A stretch of 64,000 nt of DNA from Acetobacter garciniae. GTDB taxonomy: Bacteria > Pseudomonadota > Alphaproteobacteria > Acetobacterales > Acetobacteraceae. Numbering within the stretch: position 1 is the first letter of the stretch; every line of letters begins with the position of its first letter. The position numbers and the translations under genes are program-made. Shown in pieces: positions 40,837 to 50,866 of this stretch. The stretch spans positions 248,001-312,000 of the forward strand of contig NZ_JAFVMH010000001.1 of assembly GCF_017377735.1 (NCBI RefSeq), in the 5' to 3' direction. Under the pieces are notes generated by a model. That model worked only from the letters and a program-made list of their open reading frames with translations. It had not been told where the DNA came from and did no database searches.

Positions 40837-41733
40837 TCAGGCGTGGGTGGGTGTTTCGGGCTCTTCGTCGTCCTGCAGGGCTTCTGCCGCCCTTTTCAGC
40901 TTCAGGAAGCTGCGGCGGCTGACAGGCAGCATCAGCGTATAGATCACGCCTGCCGCCGCCAGTGCGCCCCAGGGGTCGGCAATCAGGATCACGGCGTAAA
41001 TGCCCGTACCCAGCATCAGCGGCAGTACGAACTGCACCGGCACCTTGAAGTTCTTGAACGACCAGACCGGCAGGGTCGAAACCAGCAGGAAGGCCGTGCC
41101 CGTCAGTGTCAGCCACGGGAGCAGGGGCTGGCGTGTGAATTCGTACAGCCAGTCCAGATTGAGCTTCTGCGCTTCCAGCCCCAGAAAAAGCGGGAACAGG
41201 GCAAGCCCCGCCCCGGCAGGCGCGGGCACGCCGGTAAAGAAGTTGGAAGCGTATTTGGGCTTGTGCTCCTCACCATCCAGGCTGGCGTTGAAGCGGGCAA
41301 GCCGCAGCGCCATGCAGACCGTAAACAGCATGCACGGCAGGAAGGCGTAGCGGTTGCTGTCCCGCAGCGCCCAGAAATACAGCAGGAAGGATGGCGCCAC
41401 CCCAAAGCACACGAAGTCCGACAGGCTGTCGAACTCCGCCCCGAACCGGGTGGACCCGCGCAGCAGCCGGGCAATGCGCCCGTCCAGCCCGTCGATAAAG
41501 GCTGAAAGCAGCAGGGCGGCGGCCGCGGCCTGGAAACGGCCGTCAACGGCAAAGCGCATGCCGTTCAGCCCGGCGCACAGCCCCAGCATGGTCAGGATAT
41601 TGGGGATAAGGCGGTTAAAGGACGGCCCCCGGCTTTTCGTGCGGATGCGCCGCTTCAACTTGCGGCGGCGGGGCGCGGTTTTCCCGTCGGGGGAAAGGGG
41701 GGCGGGCTGCGGAGCGGGGGCGGGAAGAGACAC
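40837..41733 (-). CDS. pssA: CDP-diacylglycerol-serine O-phosphatidyltransferase
   Basis: 298-residue integral membrane enzyme that makes phosphatidylserine from CDP-diacylglycerol and serine. The CDP-alcohol phosphotransferase signature is complete (DGLDGRIARLLRGSTRFGAE, then FDSLSD). It starts with a basic cytosolic leader (RRRKLKRRIRTK) and has about eight TM helices. It lies 8 bp downstream of psd, so the two steps to phosphatidylethanolamine are made together. Confidence 0.95.
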   Translation of the reverse strand: MSLPAPAPQPAPLSPDGKTAPRRRKLKRRIRTKSRGPSFNRLIPNILTMLGLCAGLNGMRFAVDGRFQAAAAALLLSAFIDGLDGRIARLLRGSTRFGAEFDSLSDFVCFGVAPSFLLYFWALRDSNRYAFLPCMLFTVCMALRLARFNASLDGEEHKPKYASNFFTGVPAPAGAGLALFPLFLGLEAQKLNLDWLYEFTRQPLLPWLTLTGTAFLLVSTLPVWSFKNFKVPVQFVLPLMLGTGIYAVILIADPWGALAAAGVIYTLMLPVSRRSFLKLKRAAEALQDDEEPETPTHA

Positions 41734-41741
41734 GGCGGTTT

Positions 41742-42431
41742 TCAGAGACGGGCCATAACGGTTTCGCCGCCGACCATGGTCTGGCCTACGCTGACCAGCG
41801 GTTCAACCCCCGGCGGCAGGTACAGGTCGGTGCGCGAGCCAAAGCGGATCAGCCCGAAGCGTTCGCCCGCTTCCACCTTCATGCCCTCGGTCACGGAACA
41901 GACAATGCGCCGCGCGACCAGGCCCGCGATCTGGACAACCGCCATCATGCGGCCATCGGGCAGGGTCAGGCTGAGCGCATTACGTTCGTTCTGCTCGGAC
42001 GCCTTGTCCAGGCTTGCGTTCAGGAACAGGCCGGGGTGGTAGGCAATGGCCGTGACGGTGCCCGCGGCCGGCATGCGGTTGACATGCACGTCCAGCACCG
42101 AAAGGAAGGTGGCAATGCGCCAGACAGGCGTCGTGCCCATGTTCAGTTCCCTGGGCGGGGCTATTTTTTCAACCGAGACGATATGCCCGTCGGCTGGGGC
42201 CACGGCAATATCGGCCCGCGCGGGTGTCACGCGTTCGGGGTCACGGAAGAAATACAGGCAGAAGCCGAAAAATCCCATGCTGGCATGTCCGGCGCGGCGC
42301 AGCATGGGGCAGGACAGCTTGCGGCCCGCCCAATAGGTGACAAGGGCGGATGCCGCGGATGCCAGCAGAAAAGGCCGGGCTTCCGGGTGGGGACGCGCGA
42401 CGACAAGCTTGAGAGATTGGAGCAGAGACAT
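41742..42431 (-). CDS. psd: Phosphatidylserine decarboxylase proenzyme
   Basis: 229-residue short-form (PSD-A type) enzyme that converts phosphatidylserine to phosphatidylethanolamine. Two hydrophobic segments anchor the N-terminus ([24 protein letters not shown]). The self-cleavage site is RFGSRTD, where Ser becomes the pyruvoyl group. Conserved [11 protein letters not shown] and [12 protein letters not shown] segments are seen. It is transcribed with pssA. Confidence 0.96.
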   Translation of the reverse strand: MSLLQSLKLVVARPHPEARPFLLASAASALVTYWAGRKLSCPMLRRAGHASMGFFGFCLYFFRDPERVTPARADIAVAPADGHIVSVEKIAPPRELNMGTTPVWRIATFLSVLDVHVNRMPAAGTVTAIAYHPGLFLNASLDKASEQNERNALSLTLPDGRMMAVVQIAGLVARRIVCSVTEGMKVEAGERFGLIRFGSRTDLYLPPGVEPLVSVGQTMVGGETVMARL

Positions 42432-42530
42432 GGTTCAATCCTTACCCGAAGGCCCTGAATGGCAAAAAGCCCGAATGAAGCGAAAAGGTGGAAAGGAACG
42501 CGCGGTTCCCCTCCGACCCGGGCCGACCGG

Positions 42531-45176
42531 TCAGGCCAGTTCCTTCAGTGTTTCGCGCACGGCGGCAAAAGCGGCATCCGCGGCCTGGCCGTCCGGCCCG
42601 CCCGCCTGGGCCATGTCGCGCCGACCGCCACCGCCCTTGCCGCCCATGGCCACACTGGCCGCGCGCACCAGGGCCACGGCATCGGCCTTGTCGGCAAAAG
42701 CGGGGGCCACGGCCGCGACAACGCTGCCCTTGCCCTCGGCGGTGGAAATCAGCACCACCACATCCGCGTTGCCCTGCTTGAGAATGGTCTCGGCCAAGCC
42801 CTTGAGTTCACGCGGCGGGGTTTCACCCACATTGCGGGTGGCAAGCCGTATGGCGCCGATCTGCTCCACCCCGGCAGCCGCCACCGTGCCGGTGGCCAAC
42901 TGGCGTTGCAGGTTGGCGATCTGGCGTTCCATGGCGCGGCGTTCATCCAGCAGGCTGGCAAGCCGTTCGGGGGCTTCGGCCAGGCCCACCTTCATCATGG
43001 CGGCCATCTGGGCCAGGCGCTGTTCGTTGGCAGCGGTCAGGGCTTCGGCCGCCTTGCCCGCCACGGCTTCGATCCGGCGCACCCCGGCCGAAACCCCGCT
43101 TTCGGAGACGATACGGAACTGCCCGATATCCCCCGTGCGGCCGACATGCGTGCCGCCGCACAGTTCCATGGACCACGCGCTGCGTGTGTCATCGCCCGGG
43201 CCCATGGCGACCACGCGCACCTCGTCCCCGTATTTTTCACCGAACAGGGCTGTCGCCCCTTCGGCCACCGCTTCCTCCGGCGTCATGGAGCGGGTGGAAA
43301 CCTGCGCGTTCTCGCGAATGCGGTGGTTCACCTCGGCTTCGATATCGGCCAGTTCGGCAGCATCGATCGGGCGCGGCTGGCTGACATCGAACCGCAGGCG
43401 ATCGGGCGTGTTCAGGCTGCCTTTCTGGGCCACATGCTGGCCTAAGCGGCGGCGCAGGGCTTCATGCAGCAGGTGGGTGGCCGAATGGTGGGCGCGAATG
43501 GCCGCGCGCCGGTCATGGTCGATCGTGGCGGTTACCGCAACACCCGGGCGCAGCGTGCCTTCCACCACCGTGCCGATATGCACGATCAGGTCGCCCGCTT
43601 TCTTCTGGGTGTCGGTCACGGCCATTTTCAGCCCGGGGGCCGTCAGAAAACCGGTATCGCCCGCCTGGCCGCCGCTTTCGCCGTAAAAGGGTGTCTGGTT
43701 GAGCAGAACCGCGACCTGCGACCCCACCGGGGCTTCGGGCAGGAAGGCATTGCCCGCGATCACGGCCAGGACCTCACCATCCGCCTGTTCGGTGGAATAG
43801 CCCAGGAATTCGGACGCGCCGAACTTGTCACGCGCTTCGAACCAGACAGTCTCGACCGCCGCATCGCCCGAGCCGGCCCAGGCGGCGCGCGCACGCTGGC
43901 GCTGGACGGCCATGGCGTCTTCAAAGCCCTGAACGTCCACCTCATGCCCGCTTCCACGCAGGGCGTCCTGCGTCAGGTCGAGCGGGAAGCCGAACGTGTC
44001 GTACAGGCGGAAGGCGACCTCACCGGGCAAGGCCGCGCCGGGCACAAGCCGGGTCTTTTCCTCGTCCAGCAGGTGCAGGCCGCGTTCGAGCATGGCCTTG
44101 AAGCGTTCTTCCTCCCCGCGCATGGTCTCGCGGATCAGGGCTTCGCCATGCACCAGTTCAGGGTAGGCGCCACCCATCTGCTGCACCAGGGAGGGCAGCA
44201 GGCGGTAGAAAACAGGCTCCTTCGTGCCCATCATGTGCAGGTGGCGCATGGCCCGGCGCATGATGCGGCGCAGCACATAGCCGCGCCCGTCCTTGGCGGG
44301 CAGCACACCATCGGCAATCAGGAACGCGCTGGAGCGCAGGTGGTCGGCCACCACGCGGTGGCTGGCCTTGAACGGGCCGTCCACCGCCTGATGCGTCACA
44401 TCGGCGGAAGCCTGCGTAAGGGCCACGAACGTGTCCGTGTCGTAGTTGTCGCGCTTGCCCTGCATGATGGCGGCAAAGCGTTCCAGCCCCATGCCCGTGT
44501 CGATGGACGGGCGGGGCAGGGGGGAGCGCACGCCCGGCGGGTCCTCGAAATACTGCATGAACACGAGGTTCCAGATTTCGACGAACCGGTCGCCATCCTC
44601 ATCGGGGGAGCCGGGGGGGCCGCCGGGCACGTCCGGGCCGTGGTCGTAGAAGATTTCCGAACAGGGGCCGCAGGGGCCGGTATCGCCCATGCGCCAGAAA
44701 TTGTCCGATGTGGCGATGCGGATGATACGGCTGTCGTCCAGCCCGGCGATGGAACGCCACAGGCCGGCGGCTTCCTCGTCATCCGCGAAGACCGTGACCA
44801 GCAGTTTTTCAGGCGGCAGGCCGAAATTTTGGGTGACCAGCTTCCAGGCGAATTCGATCGCTTCGGCCTTGAAATAGTCGCCGAAGGAGAAGTTGCCCAT
44901 CATTTCGAAAAACGTGTGGTGCCGCGCGGTGTAGCCCACGTTATCGAGGTCGTTGTGCTTGCCGCCTGCGCGCACCACCTTCTGGGCCGTGGTGGCGCGG
45001 GAATAGGGGCGGGTTTCCTGCCCGGTAAAGACGTTCTTGAACTGTACCATGCCCGCATTGGTGAAAAGCAGGGTCGGGTCGTTCCTGGGGACGAGGGACG
45101 ACGAAGGTACGATCTGGTGCCCGTTGCTGGCAAAATACTCCAGGAAAGCGGTGCGGATTTCATTTGTTGTCAGCAT
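42531..45176 (-). CDS. alaS: Alanyl-tRNA synthetase
   Basis: 881-residue class II synthetase. The catalytic core includes [14 protein letters not shown] and a motif-2 region [19 protein letters not shown]. The editing domain has the zinc-binding [12 protein letters not shown] and the distal [13 protein letters not shown]. The C-terminal domain ends with [16 protein letters not shown] 45176 is the family start; an open frame reaches 25 codons upstream without support. A separate transcription unit from psd is likely (99-bp gap). Confidence 0.98.
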   Translation of the reverse strand: MLTTNEIRTAFLEYFASNGHQIVPSSSLVPRNDPTLLFTNAGMVQFKNVFTGQETRPYSRATTAQKVVRAGGKHNDLDNVGYTARHHTFFEMMGNFSFGDYFKAEAIEFAWKLVTQNFGLPPEKLLVTVFADDEEAAGLWRSIAGLDDSRIIRIATSDNFWRMGDTGPCGPCSEIFYDHGPDVPGGPPGSPDEDGDRFVEIWNLVFMQYFEDPPGVRSPLPRPSIDTGMGLERFAAIMQGKRDNYDTDTFVALTQASADVTHQAVDGPFKASHRVVADHLRSSAFLIADGVLPAKDGRGYVLRRIMRRAMRHLHMMGTKEPVFYRLLPSLVQQMGGAYPELVHGEALIRETMRGEEERFKAMLERGLHLLDEEKTRLVPGAALPGEVAFRLYDTFGFPLDLTQDALRGSGHEVDVQGFEDAMAVQRQRARAAWAGSGDAAVETVWFEARDKFGASEFLGYSTEQADGEVLAVIAGNAFLPEAPVGSQVAVLLNQTPFYGESGGQAGDTGFLTAPGLKMAVTDTQKKAGDLIVHIGTVVEGTLRPGVAVTATIDHDRRAAIRAHHSATHLLHEALRRRLGQHVAQKGSLNTPDRLRFDVSQPRPIDAAELADIEAEVNHRIRENAQVSTRSMTPEEAVAEGATALFGEKYGDEVRVVAMGPGDDTRSAWSMELCGGTHVGRTGDIGQFRIVSESGVSAGVRRIEAVAGKAAEALTAANEQRLAQMAAMMKVGLAEAPERLASLLDERRAMERQIANLQRQLATGTVAAAGVEQIGAIRLATRNVGETPPRELKGLAETILKQGNADVVVLISTAEGKGSVVAAVAPAFADKADAVALVRAASVAMGGKGGGGRRDMAQAGGPDGQAADAAFAAVRETLKELA

Positions 45177-45323
45177 GGCGTGGGGCGGAAAGTCCTGCAA
45201 CGGGGTTGGGCATGTGATGGCTGAAAGACGGAAATCCGCTCTCACGGCCATTGAAAGTGACGGGCACGTTCTAATTCGGCCCGAAATGTAGCGCAGCCAG
45301 CGCTTCTCCGAAAGAGGGCAGCG

Positions 45324-45824
45324 TTACGGAGCCACGCGGCGCACGGGTTCGGGGGCGGGGGGCTGGGGGTTTGCGGTGGGTTGTTCAGGGCAGTTGGCGG
45401 CTGGATGTTCACGAAAAACCATTTTCTGGCAGATGTGAAAATTGCTGAACAGGCCAGCCAGTGCACCGGCTGCCAGGGCCACGACCGGATAGTGCCGGCA
45501 AAGCGGAAAAAGAAGGAACAGCGTATAGACAGTGCCGCGATTGAGCAGGAATCCCAGGCTGTTGGTGGTCAGAAAACGCAGCCACTGGACCAGGATATGC
45601 TGGTGCAGACCGACCCCCCTGAAGGTCCATAGCCGGTTTAAAAACCAGTTCGCGGTCGCGGCAATGAAATAGGCCGCAAGTGTGGCAAGCGTCAGACCCA
45701 GCAGCGGGCGCAACGCATAAACCGATCCCGTATCCCAAACGAGGCCCAGGGTGCCCACCACCCCGAACTTGAACAGGCGCAGGGCTTTTTGCTTGTCGGG
45801 GATTTGGCGCAGGAGTGAGGTCAT
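45324..45824 (-). CDS. GtrA-family membrane protein
   Basis: 166-residue protein with four TM helices in the GtrA layout. FKFGVVGTLGLVWDTGSVYA begins helix 1, and ATANWFLNRLWTF lies between helices 2 and 3. GtrA proteins are thought to help flip polyprenyl-linked sugars or polysaccharide precursors across the inner membrane. No glycosyltransferase partner is adjacent. The last ~25 residues are a Pro-rich tail. Confidence 0.88.
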   Translation of the reverse strand: MTSLLRQIPDKQKALRLFKFGVVGTLGLVWDTGSVYALRPLLGLTLATLAAYFIAATANWFLNRLWTFRGVGLHQHILVQWLRFLTTNSLGFLLNRGTVYTLFLLFPLCRHYPVVALAAGALAGLFSNFHICQKMVFREHPAANCPEQPTANPQPPAPEPVRRVAP

Positions 45825-45883
45825 GATCCATCGAAAACGCTGGGGGGCGCGGAAAGGCTACAGGATGACGAAGCGTTTTCCAT

Positions 45884-45914
45884 AAAAAAAGAGGTGCGCG
45901 AACGCACCTCTTTT
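45884..45914 (-). terminator. Intrinsic terminator of the OmpA-family gene
   Basis: An 8-bp stem (GAGGTGCG 45891-45898 with 45903-45910) has a TTCG loop on the minus strand. A run of seven T's follows on that strand (A's at 45884-45890). Confidence 0.9.
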
Positions 45915-45941
45915 CTCTGTAACAAACCGGAGACAGACCGA

Positions 45942-47066
45942 TTAGTGGAGGATGATTTCCACGCGACGGTTCTGGGGCTCACGGGTGTTCGGGCCGGTCG
46001 GCACCAGCGGGTGGGCTTCACCGTAGCCGTGGATGTCGATGGCGGAAGCCGGGACACCGTCACGGATCAGTTCGGCCTTCACGCTGTTGGCGCGACGCAC
46101 GGACAGATCAAGGTTATACTTCTCACCACGCGGGCCGGGATGGGCCGAGGAGTTGTCGGTATAGCCGTTGACTTCGATGCGGGTCGTCTGGACGTGGGTG
46201 GAAGCCTGGGCGGCTTCTGCCACGATCTGACGGGCGCGAGCGGTCAGGTCAGACTTGTCCCAATCGAAGAACACCAGGTACGAACGGGCCGGCAGGGGAG
46301 CCGGAGCCGCAACGACCGGAGCCGGCGGGGGCGGCGGGGGAGCCGTGTCGAACGCATAGCGCAGACCCAGGATGAACTGGTGGTTGAAGCGCTGGTCGAA
46401 GTTCACGTGCCCGGAAGAACGCGCACCCGTCGCGGAAACGGCGGAATACTGATAGGCGCCGTCCATGAAGGAGCCCGGCTGGCCGATCATGCGGTATTCC
46501 GTGGTGATCTGGAAGCCCGGGATGCCTGTGTCATACGCAGCACCGACAATACCCTGGTAGGCGAAGCCACCGTTCGTGCCGCCGATATGCGTGTAACCGC
46601 CGCCCTGGAAGTTCGTCTGGACGGGGTTGTAGTGCTGCCACAGGTAGCCCGCGCCGACACCGACAAACGGCGTGACAGGTGCGTCGATACCGAACTGCTT
46701 CAGGTCGATGTCATACAGCACGTTCACGAAACCGCCATACGCCTGGTCGGAGCTGCGGGTATGACCCGGAATGCTCGTGCCGGGGCGATGGTCGATGTTG
46801 GAGTAGTTGTAGGCCCCTTCGATTTCAGCGCGCAGACCGTTGCCGAAGCCCCAGCCGAAAGCACCGAAACCGGTGAAACCGGTGTTGTGGCGGAACTGGG
46901 AAGACCCGCCGCCGGGCGGATCGCCGGCGAGGTGAGCGTGCTGGTTCTGAACAAGGTTGTAACCACCGCCCACGTTGACATACGGGCCTGTAATCGTGGT
47001 GGCGAATGCGGCCGCAGGAGCCGCTGCCATCAATGTCGTTGCAAGTAACGCCGTGCGGAGACGCAT
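45942..47066 (-). CDS. OmpA-family outer-membrane protein
   Basis: 374 residues. A signal peptide (MRLRTALLATTLMAAAPAAA) precedes an 8-stranded beta-barrel domain (GPYVNVGGGYNLVQN to LRYAFDT). A Pro/Ala hinge (PPPPPPAPVVAAPAP) leads to a C-terminal OmpA domain that binds peptidoglycan. That domain has VFFDWDKSDLTARARQIV, TRIEVNGYTDNS and LSVRRANSVKAEL, ending NRRVEIILH. The start ATG 47066 has GAGGA upstream. It is probably an abundant structural protein linking outer membrane to wall. It has its own terminator and a long leader. Confidence 0.95.
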   Translation of the reverse strand: MRLRTALLATTLMAAAPAAAFATTITGPYVNVGGGYNLVQNQHAHLAGDPPGGGSSQFRHNTGFTGFGAFGWGFGNGLRAEIEGAYNYSNIDHRPGTSIPGHTRSSDQAYGGFVNVLYDIDLKQFGIDAPVTPFVGVGAGYLWQHYNPVQTNFQGGGYTHIGGTNGGFAYQGIVGAAYDTGIPGFQITTEYRMIGQPGSFMDGAYQYSAVSATGARSSGHVNFDQRFNHQFILGLRYAFDTAPPPPPPAPVVAAPAPLPARSYLVFFDWDKSDLTARARQIVAEAAQASTHVQTTRIEVNGYTDNSSAHPGPRGEKYNLDLSVRRANSVKAELIRDGVPASAIDIHGYGEAHPLVPTGPNTREPQNRRVEIILH

Positions 47067-47413
47067 TTTTTCGTCCTCAATATTTTCATCTGTTTGACCT
47101 GCCCCCAACCATTTGGTTGGCAAATCCAGCAAGATGCTTAAAGCCGTTATAAAACGATCAGTTCCCTGATAGGAACCCGAAGTTTCACGCTATGCCGCAT
47201 AACAAGTCATAAGCGTGCTTTATCTGCAACAGTTCATTCCGAGGTTCGAATATGTTGTCACTGCATGCAGCTTACCACAGGTCTAGCGGAAACAGCCTAA
47301 CATATTGCAAACGCAACTGTTGAAGTCTCTCTCGTGCGAGATTGAGGCGGAATTGAGGCGGGGTGACACTTTTACAACGACCGCCCCGCCCAATGGCGGT
47401 TTTCCGCCATGAT
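47067..47413 (-). promoter_or_regulatory. Long AT-richer promoter and leader of the OmpA gene, plus aroKB end hairpin
   Basis: 347 bp without a gene. About 38 bases before the OmpA ATG is a hairpin CCAACC/GGTTGG (47105-47110, 47115-47120) that would lie in the mRNA leader, perhaps for stability. A TTATAACGG-type -10 candidate lies near 47146. At the other end, ATGGCGG/CCGCCAT (47393-47399, 47404-47410) forms a stem right after the aroKB stop, without a U-run. A duplicated ATTGAGGCGG word lies at about 47341-47360. Confidence 0.45.
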
Positions 47414-49147
47414 TCAGGCAGTTGCGCCATCTGCCAGAAGAACCTCGCGCACCTGCTCGGCCGGTACGTCGCGCGTGGTGAAGGCACGTGCGATTCCACG
47501 CACCAGCACGAAGGACAGTTTTCCGTCCTGCATTTTCTTGTCTCTCTGCATATGGGCCATCAGGTCCGTTATGCGAAAACTGTATGGTAGGTCACGAATA
47601 TGCGCGGGCATGCCCAGCGATTCCAGATGCGTGACCACGCGGTCCAGATCGGCCTTGGGGCACAGCCCCAGCCGGACGGACAGGCTGAAGGCCAGGGTCA
47701 GCCCGATGGACACGGCCTCCCCATGCAGAAGGCGTCCGTCATACCCAAGCTCCGCCTCCAGAGCGTGACCGAAGGTATGGCCCAGATTCAGCAGGGCGCG
47801 ACCGTCGGATTTCTGTTCTTCCCGTTCGTCGGCGGCGACCACGCGGGCCTTGAAGGCGCAGGCCTGCCTTACGGCCTCGGCCAGGCATTCGGGGTCCTGG
47901 GCCAGAACGGCGGCACCGTTCTTTTCGCACCATTCGAACAGGGATTCGTCACCGATCAGGCCTGATTTCACAATTTCGGCATAACCTGCGACCAGCTCCC
48001 GGCGGGGCAGGGTGGCCAGGGCCGAAACATCGGCCAGCACGCAAAGCGGCTGGTGAAACGCCCCGATCAGATTCTTGCCCCAGCGCGAGTTGATTCCGGT
48101 CTTCCCGCCCACGGACGAATCGACCTGTGAAAGCAGCGTGGTGGGAATTTGCACAAAGGGCAGGCCGCGCAGCGTGGTGGCCGCAACAAAGCCCGCAAGA
48201 TCCCCCACGACCCCGCCACCCAGGGCGATGACGGTGGTCCGGCGTTCCACCCCGTGTTCGAGAATCGCATCGGTCAGGCGCTGGTATGTCGCAAGGCTTT
48301 TGCTGTGTTCGCCCGGGGCGATCGTCAGGGCGCGCGAGGCAATGCCCGTCTCGCCCAGGGCTGACTGCAGCTTGTCCAGGTAAAGGGCGCCGACGGTCTC
48401 GTCGGTGATGATGATCGTATCCTTGCGCGGCAGCACGGGGGCCAGCAGGGCACCCGCCCGGCTGATGAGATCGCTGCCGATCACCACGTCATAGGTGTTG
48501 CGCGCCAGGGCCACGGGCAGGCGCAGCGGGCGGCGTGACAGGGCAAGCGCTTCCATCACGCGGGTGGTGGTGTAGTCCACGTTGTTATCTCCGCAATCAA
48601 CGGTAATGTCGGCTTCGGCATAGACAGGGTGGCGGATGGTCATGAGCCGGTCCAGCACATCGCGCGGGGAAGCGGTATTGAGCAGCGGACGGTGCGTACG
48701 CCCGGCCACCCGGCGCAGCAGCACCGGCAGGGGGCAGCGCAGCCAGACGGAAACGGCCTTCTCCCGCACCAAAGCCCGCGTGCTTTCGGTCATGAACGCA
48801 CCACCGCCCGTGGCCAGCACCATGGGCGGGCCTTCGAGCAGGCGACGGATGACGCGCCTTTCGCCGTCGCGGAACGCGGCTTCGCCATACAGGCGGAACA
48901 CGTCGGCAATGGAACAGCCCGCAGCGCGCTCGATTTCGATATCCGCATCGACAAAAGGCAGGCCAAGGCGGGTGGCCAGGTGGCGGCCGATCGTGGTCTT
49001 GCCCGCACCCATCAGGCCGACCAGCACGATACTGCGCCCTGACGGCAGGACGCTGTGGGCGTGGTCACGGACGATGCGTTCCAGGTCGAGCGGGACGGGC
49101 GGCGGGTCCACGGTTTCGGGGGGAGGGAGAGAGATACGTGATGACAT
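47414..49147 (-). CDS. aroKB: Bifunctional shikimate kinase / 3-dehydroquinate synthase
   Basis: 577-residue fusion for two steps of the shikimate pathway. Residues about 30-200 are shikimate kinase, with Walker [15 protein letters not shown], the shikimate-binding [11 protein letters not shown] and ATGGGAFM, and the lid [11 protein letters not shown]. From about 205 on is dehydroquinate synthase, with [35 protein letters not shown], and metal-ligand segments such as [11 protein letters not shown] and LHGEAVSIG. In most alphaproteobacteria aroK and aroB are adjacent but separate. ATG 49147 was chosen over GTG 49180. Confidence 0.96.
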   Translation of the reverse strand: MSSRISLPPPETVDPPPVPLDLERIVRDHAHSVLPSGRSIVLVGLMGAGKTTIGRHLATRLGLPFVDADIEIERAAGCSIADVFRLYGEAAFRDGERRVIRRLLEGPPMVLATGGGAFMTESTRALVREKAVSVWLRCPLPVLLRRVAGRTHRPLLNTASPRDVLDRLMTIRHPVYAEADITVDCGDNNVDYTTTRVMEALALSRRPLRLPVALARNTYDVVIGSDLISRAGALLAPVLPRKDTIIITDETVGALYLDKLQSALGETGIASRALTIAPGEHSKSLATYQRLTDAILEHGVERRTTVIALGGGVVGDLAGFVAATTLRGLPFVQIPTTLLSQVDSSVGGKTGINSRWGKNLIGAFHQPLCVLADVSALATLPRRELVAGYAEIVKSGLIGDESLFEWCEKNGAAVLAQDPECLAEAVRQACAFKARVVAADEREEQKSDGRALLNLGHTFGHALEAELGYDGRLLHGEAVSIGLTLAFSLSVRLGLCPKADLDRVVTHLESLGMPAHIRDLPYSFRITDLMAHMQRDKKMQDGKLSFVLVRGIARAFTTRDVPAEQVREVLLADGATA

Positions 49148-49212
49148 GATACGCAGCTTAACATAGAGCAGGAGGAACACACCTATATCTGTTATCAGGG
49201 GAGCCTGCCTTT

Positions 49213-49590
49213 ATGAACCGCGCGGTTCTGATCGTTTTTACCGTTGTGATCGTCGGCCTGCTTGGTGGTTTCGTGGCATTGGGCCTGACAGGTCGCCCCC
49301 CGGTGCCCCAGCCTGTGCACCACGCCGTGGCCCTGCCCCCCGCCCCGGCCGAGAGCCTGCCCGCGGCAAGCCTGCCGGTGGTGCCCGCAGCCCCTGCGAC
49401 AGTTCCCGTCATGGCCCCCGTGGTGCCGACGGCCCCTGCCCAGCCGGCTCTGACCCAGCCGAATCTGACCCAGTCGCCTGCCCAGATTCCCGCAGGTCAG
49501 ATTCCGTCTGGCCCGGCAGCCCAGCCCGTCCAGTCGGCCCCTGCGCAATCGTCTCTTCCCGCTGCGGCCCCGGCCCCCGCCCATCCGTGA
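49213..49590 (+). CDS. Small membrane-anchored Pro/Ala/Gln-rich protein
   Basis: 125 residues: one N-terminal TM helix (AVLIVFTVVIVGLLGGFVAL) followed by about 95 residues of Pro/Ala/Gln-rich, predicted disordered sequence with TQPNLTQSPAQIPAG-like repeats. GGGGAG nine bases before ATG 49213 supports translation. It is divergent from aroKB and about 60 bp upstream of xerD. No family was recognised; the layout resembles periplasmic spacer proteins. Confidence 0.55.
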   Translation: MNRAVLIVFTVVIVGLLGGFVALGLTGRPPVPQPVHHAVALPPAPAESLPAASLPVVPAAPATVPVMAPVVPTAPAQPALTQPNLTQSPAQIPAGQIPSGPAAQPVQSAPAQSSLPAAAPAPAHP

Positions 49591-49648
49591 TGGGGAAGGG
49601 GCAGGTGCCTGACCGGTGGGGCCCGCCCGTGCCGAGGCTGCCGAGTCC

Positions 49649-50782
49649 ATGACCGCCAAGCCCCTGACGACCGGCCCCGGGAGCGCCAGCGCCCGTGCCA
49701 AAAGTGCTCGTCCCCGTCCCACCCATGGCCACCCCGCCCGGGCCGGTTCCGGGGACGACGGTTCCAGGCGGGCTGACGCGGCGGCGGAGTCTGCGGGTCC
49801 TGCTCAGGCACCGGCTGCCACGCGGGCTTCTGCCGAGTCCGTGCGGGGGGTGGATCTTTTTCTGGAAATGCTGGCAGCCGAACGGGCTGCCGCCCCCAAC
49901 ACGCTGGCCGCCTATGGGCGGGATATGACGTCCTGCGCGCAAAGCCTGGCCGCACAGGGGCAAAGCCTGCTTGGTGCGACGGCGGATGGGCTGCGCGCCT
50001 GGCTGGCCGATCTGGCGGGGGCGGGCCAGTCCAGCCGTACGGTGGCGCGCAGGCTTTCGTGCATCAAGCAGTTCTACCTGTTCGCGCTGCGTGAAGGCCT
50101 GCGGGCGGATAACCCCGCCGCCAATCTCGACAGCCCCCGGGCGGGCACGACCCTGCCGCGCTTTCTCTCCGAATCGGAGGTGCTGGCCCTGCTGGATGCG
50201 TGCGATGCAGCCCCCGATGCCTCACCCGCCAAGCACCGGCGCGGGCTGGTGGCCCGGGCGGCACTGGAACTGCTGTACGCGTCGGGCCTGCGAATCTCCG
50301 AACTGCTGGGCCTGCCACGCCAGGCAGTGGCGGGGGACGGGCGCATGATGATGGTGCGGGGCAAGGGCGGGCGGGAACGCCTTGTCCCGCTTTCGGAAAC
50401 TGCGCGGGATGCGGCAAAGGCCCTTCTTGCGGCGGACGCCCCCCTGCACAGCCCCTACCTGTTCCCCGGCCGGGTTCCCACGCAGCCGCTGACCCGCCAG
50501 GCCTTCGACCGGATCCTGCACGATGTGGCCCTGCGCGCCGGCTTGGACCCTTCACGCCTGTCGCCCCATGTGCTGCGGCATTCCTTTGCCACGCATATGC
50601 TCAACCATGGGGCCGACCTGCGGGCGTTGCAGGTGCTGCTGGGCCATGCGGATATCGCCACGACCCAGATCTATACCCATGTGCAGGCCGAACGGCTGAA
50701 ACAGGCTGTGGCGGCACACCACCCCCTCGCCCGGCAGGGGCCGGAAGCGGGGGCGGGGGTAAAAAACCGCCCTGATCGCTAG
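49649..50782 (+). CDS. xerD: Tyrosine recombinase XerD
   Basis: 377-residue site-specific recombinase that resolves chromosome dimers at dif with XerC. The SAM-like core-binding domain is at about 75-165 (VDLFLEMLAAERAAAPNTLAA). The catalytic set is complete: Arg in YASGLRISELLGL, Lys in RGKGGRERLVPL, His-x-x-Arg in LSPHVLRHSFATHM, His in VLLGHADIATTQ and Tyr in IYTHVQ. The first ~70 residues are an Ala/Arg/Ser-rich extension, longer than usual; a GTG at 49616 would add 11 more. Position next to accA fits XerD better than XerC. Confidence 0.9.
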   Translation: MTAKPLTTGPGSASARAKSARPRPTHGHPARAGSGDDGSRRADAAAESAGPAQAPAATRASAESVRGVDLFLEMLAAERAAAPNTLAAYGRDMTSCAQSLAAQGQSLLGATADGLRAWLADLAGAGQSSRTVARRLSCIKQFYLFALREGLRADNPAANLDSPRAGTTLPRFLSESEVLALLDACDAAPDASPAKHRRGLVARAALELLYASGLRISELLGLPRQAVAGDGRMMMVRGKGGRERLVPLSETARDAAKALLAADAPLHSPYLFPGRVPTQPLTRQAFDRILHDVALRAGLDPSRLSPHVLRHSFATHMLNHGADLRALQVLLGHADIATTQIYTHVQAERLKQAVAAHHPLARQGPEAGAGVKNRPDR

Positions 50783-50866
50783 TTTTCGCTAAAAAAGCGC
50801 ATGAACGACATGTTTGGACGCATGAAGTGACTTGGTTTTCAACCGCGTTGTGCTAATCGGCATTGC

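Noticed and set aside
49649-50782. Phage or integron integrase
   Set aside because: The recombinase is XerD-like, next to accA in the usual alphaproteobacterial order, with no attachment site, phage genes or composition change.
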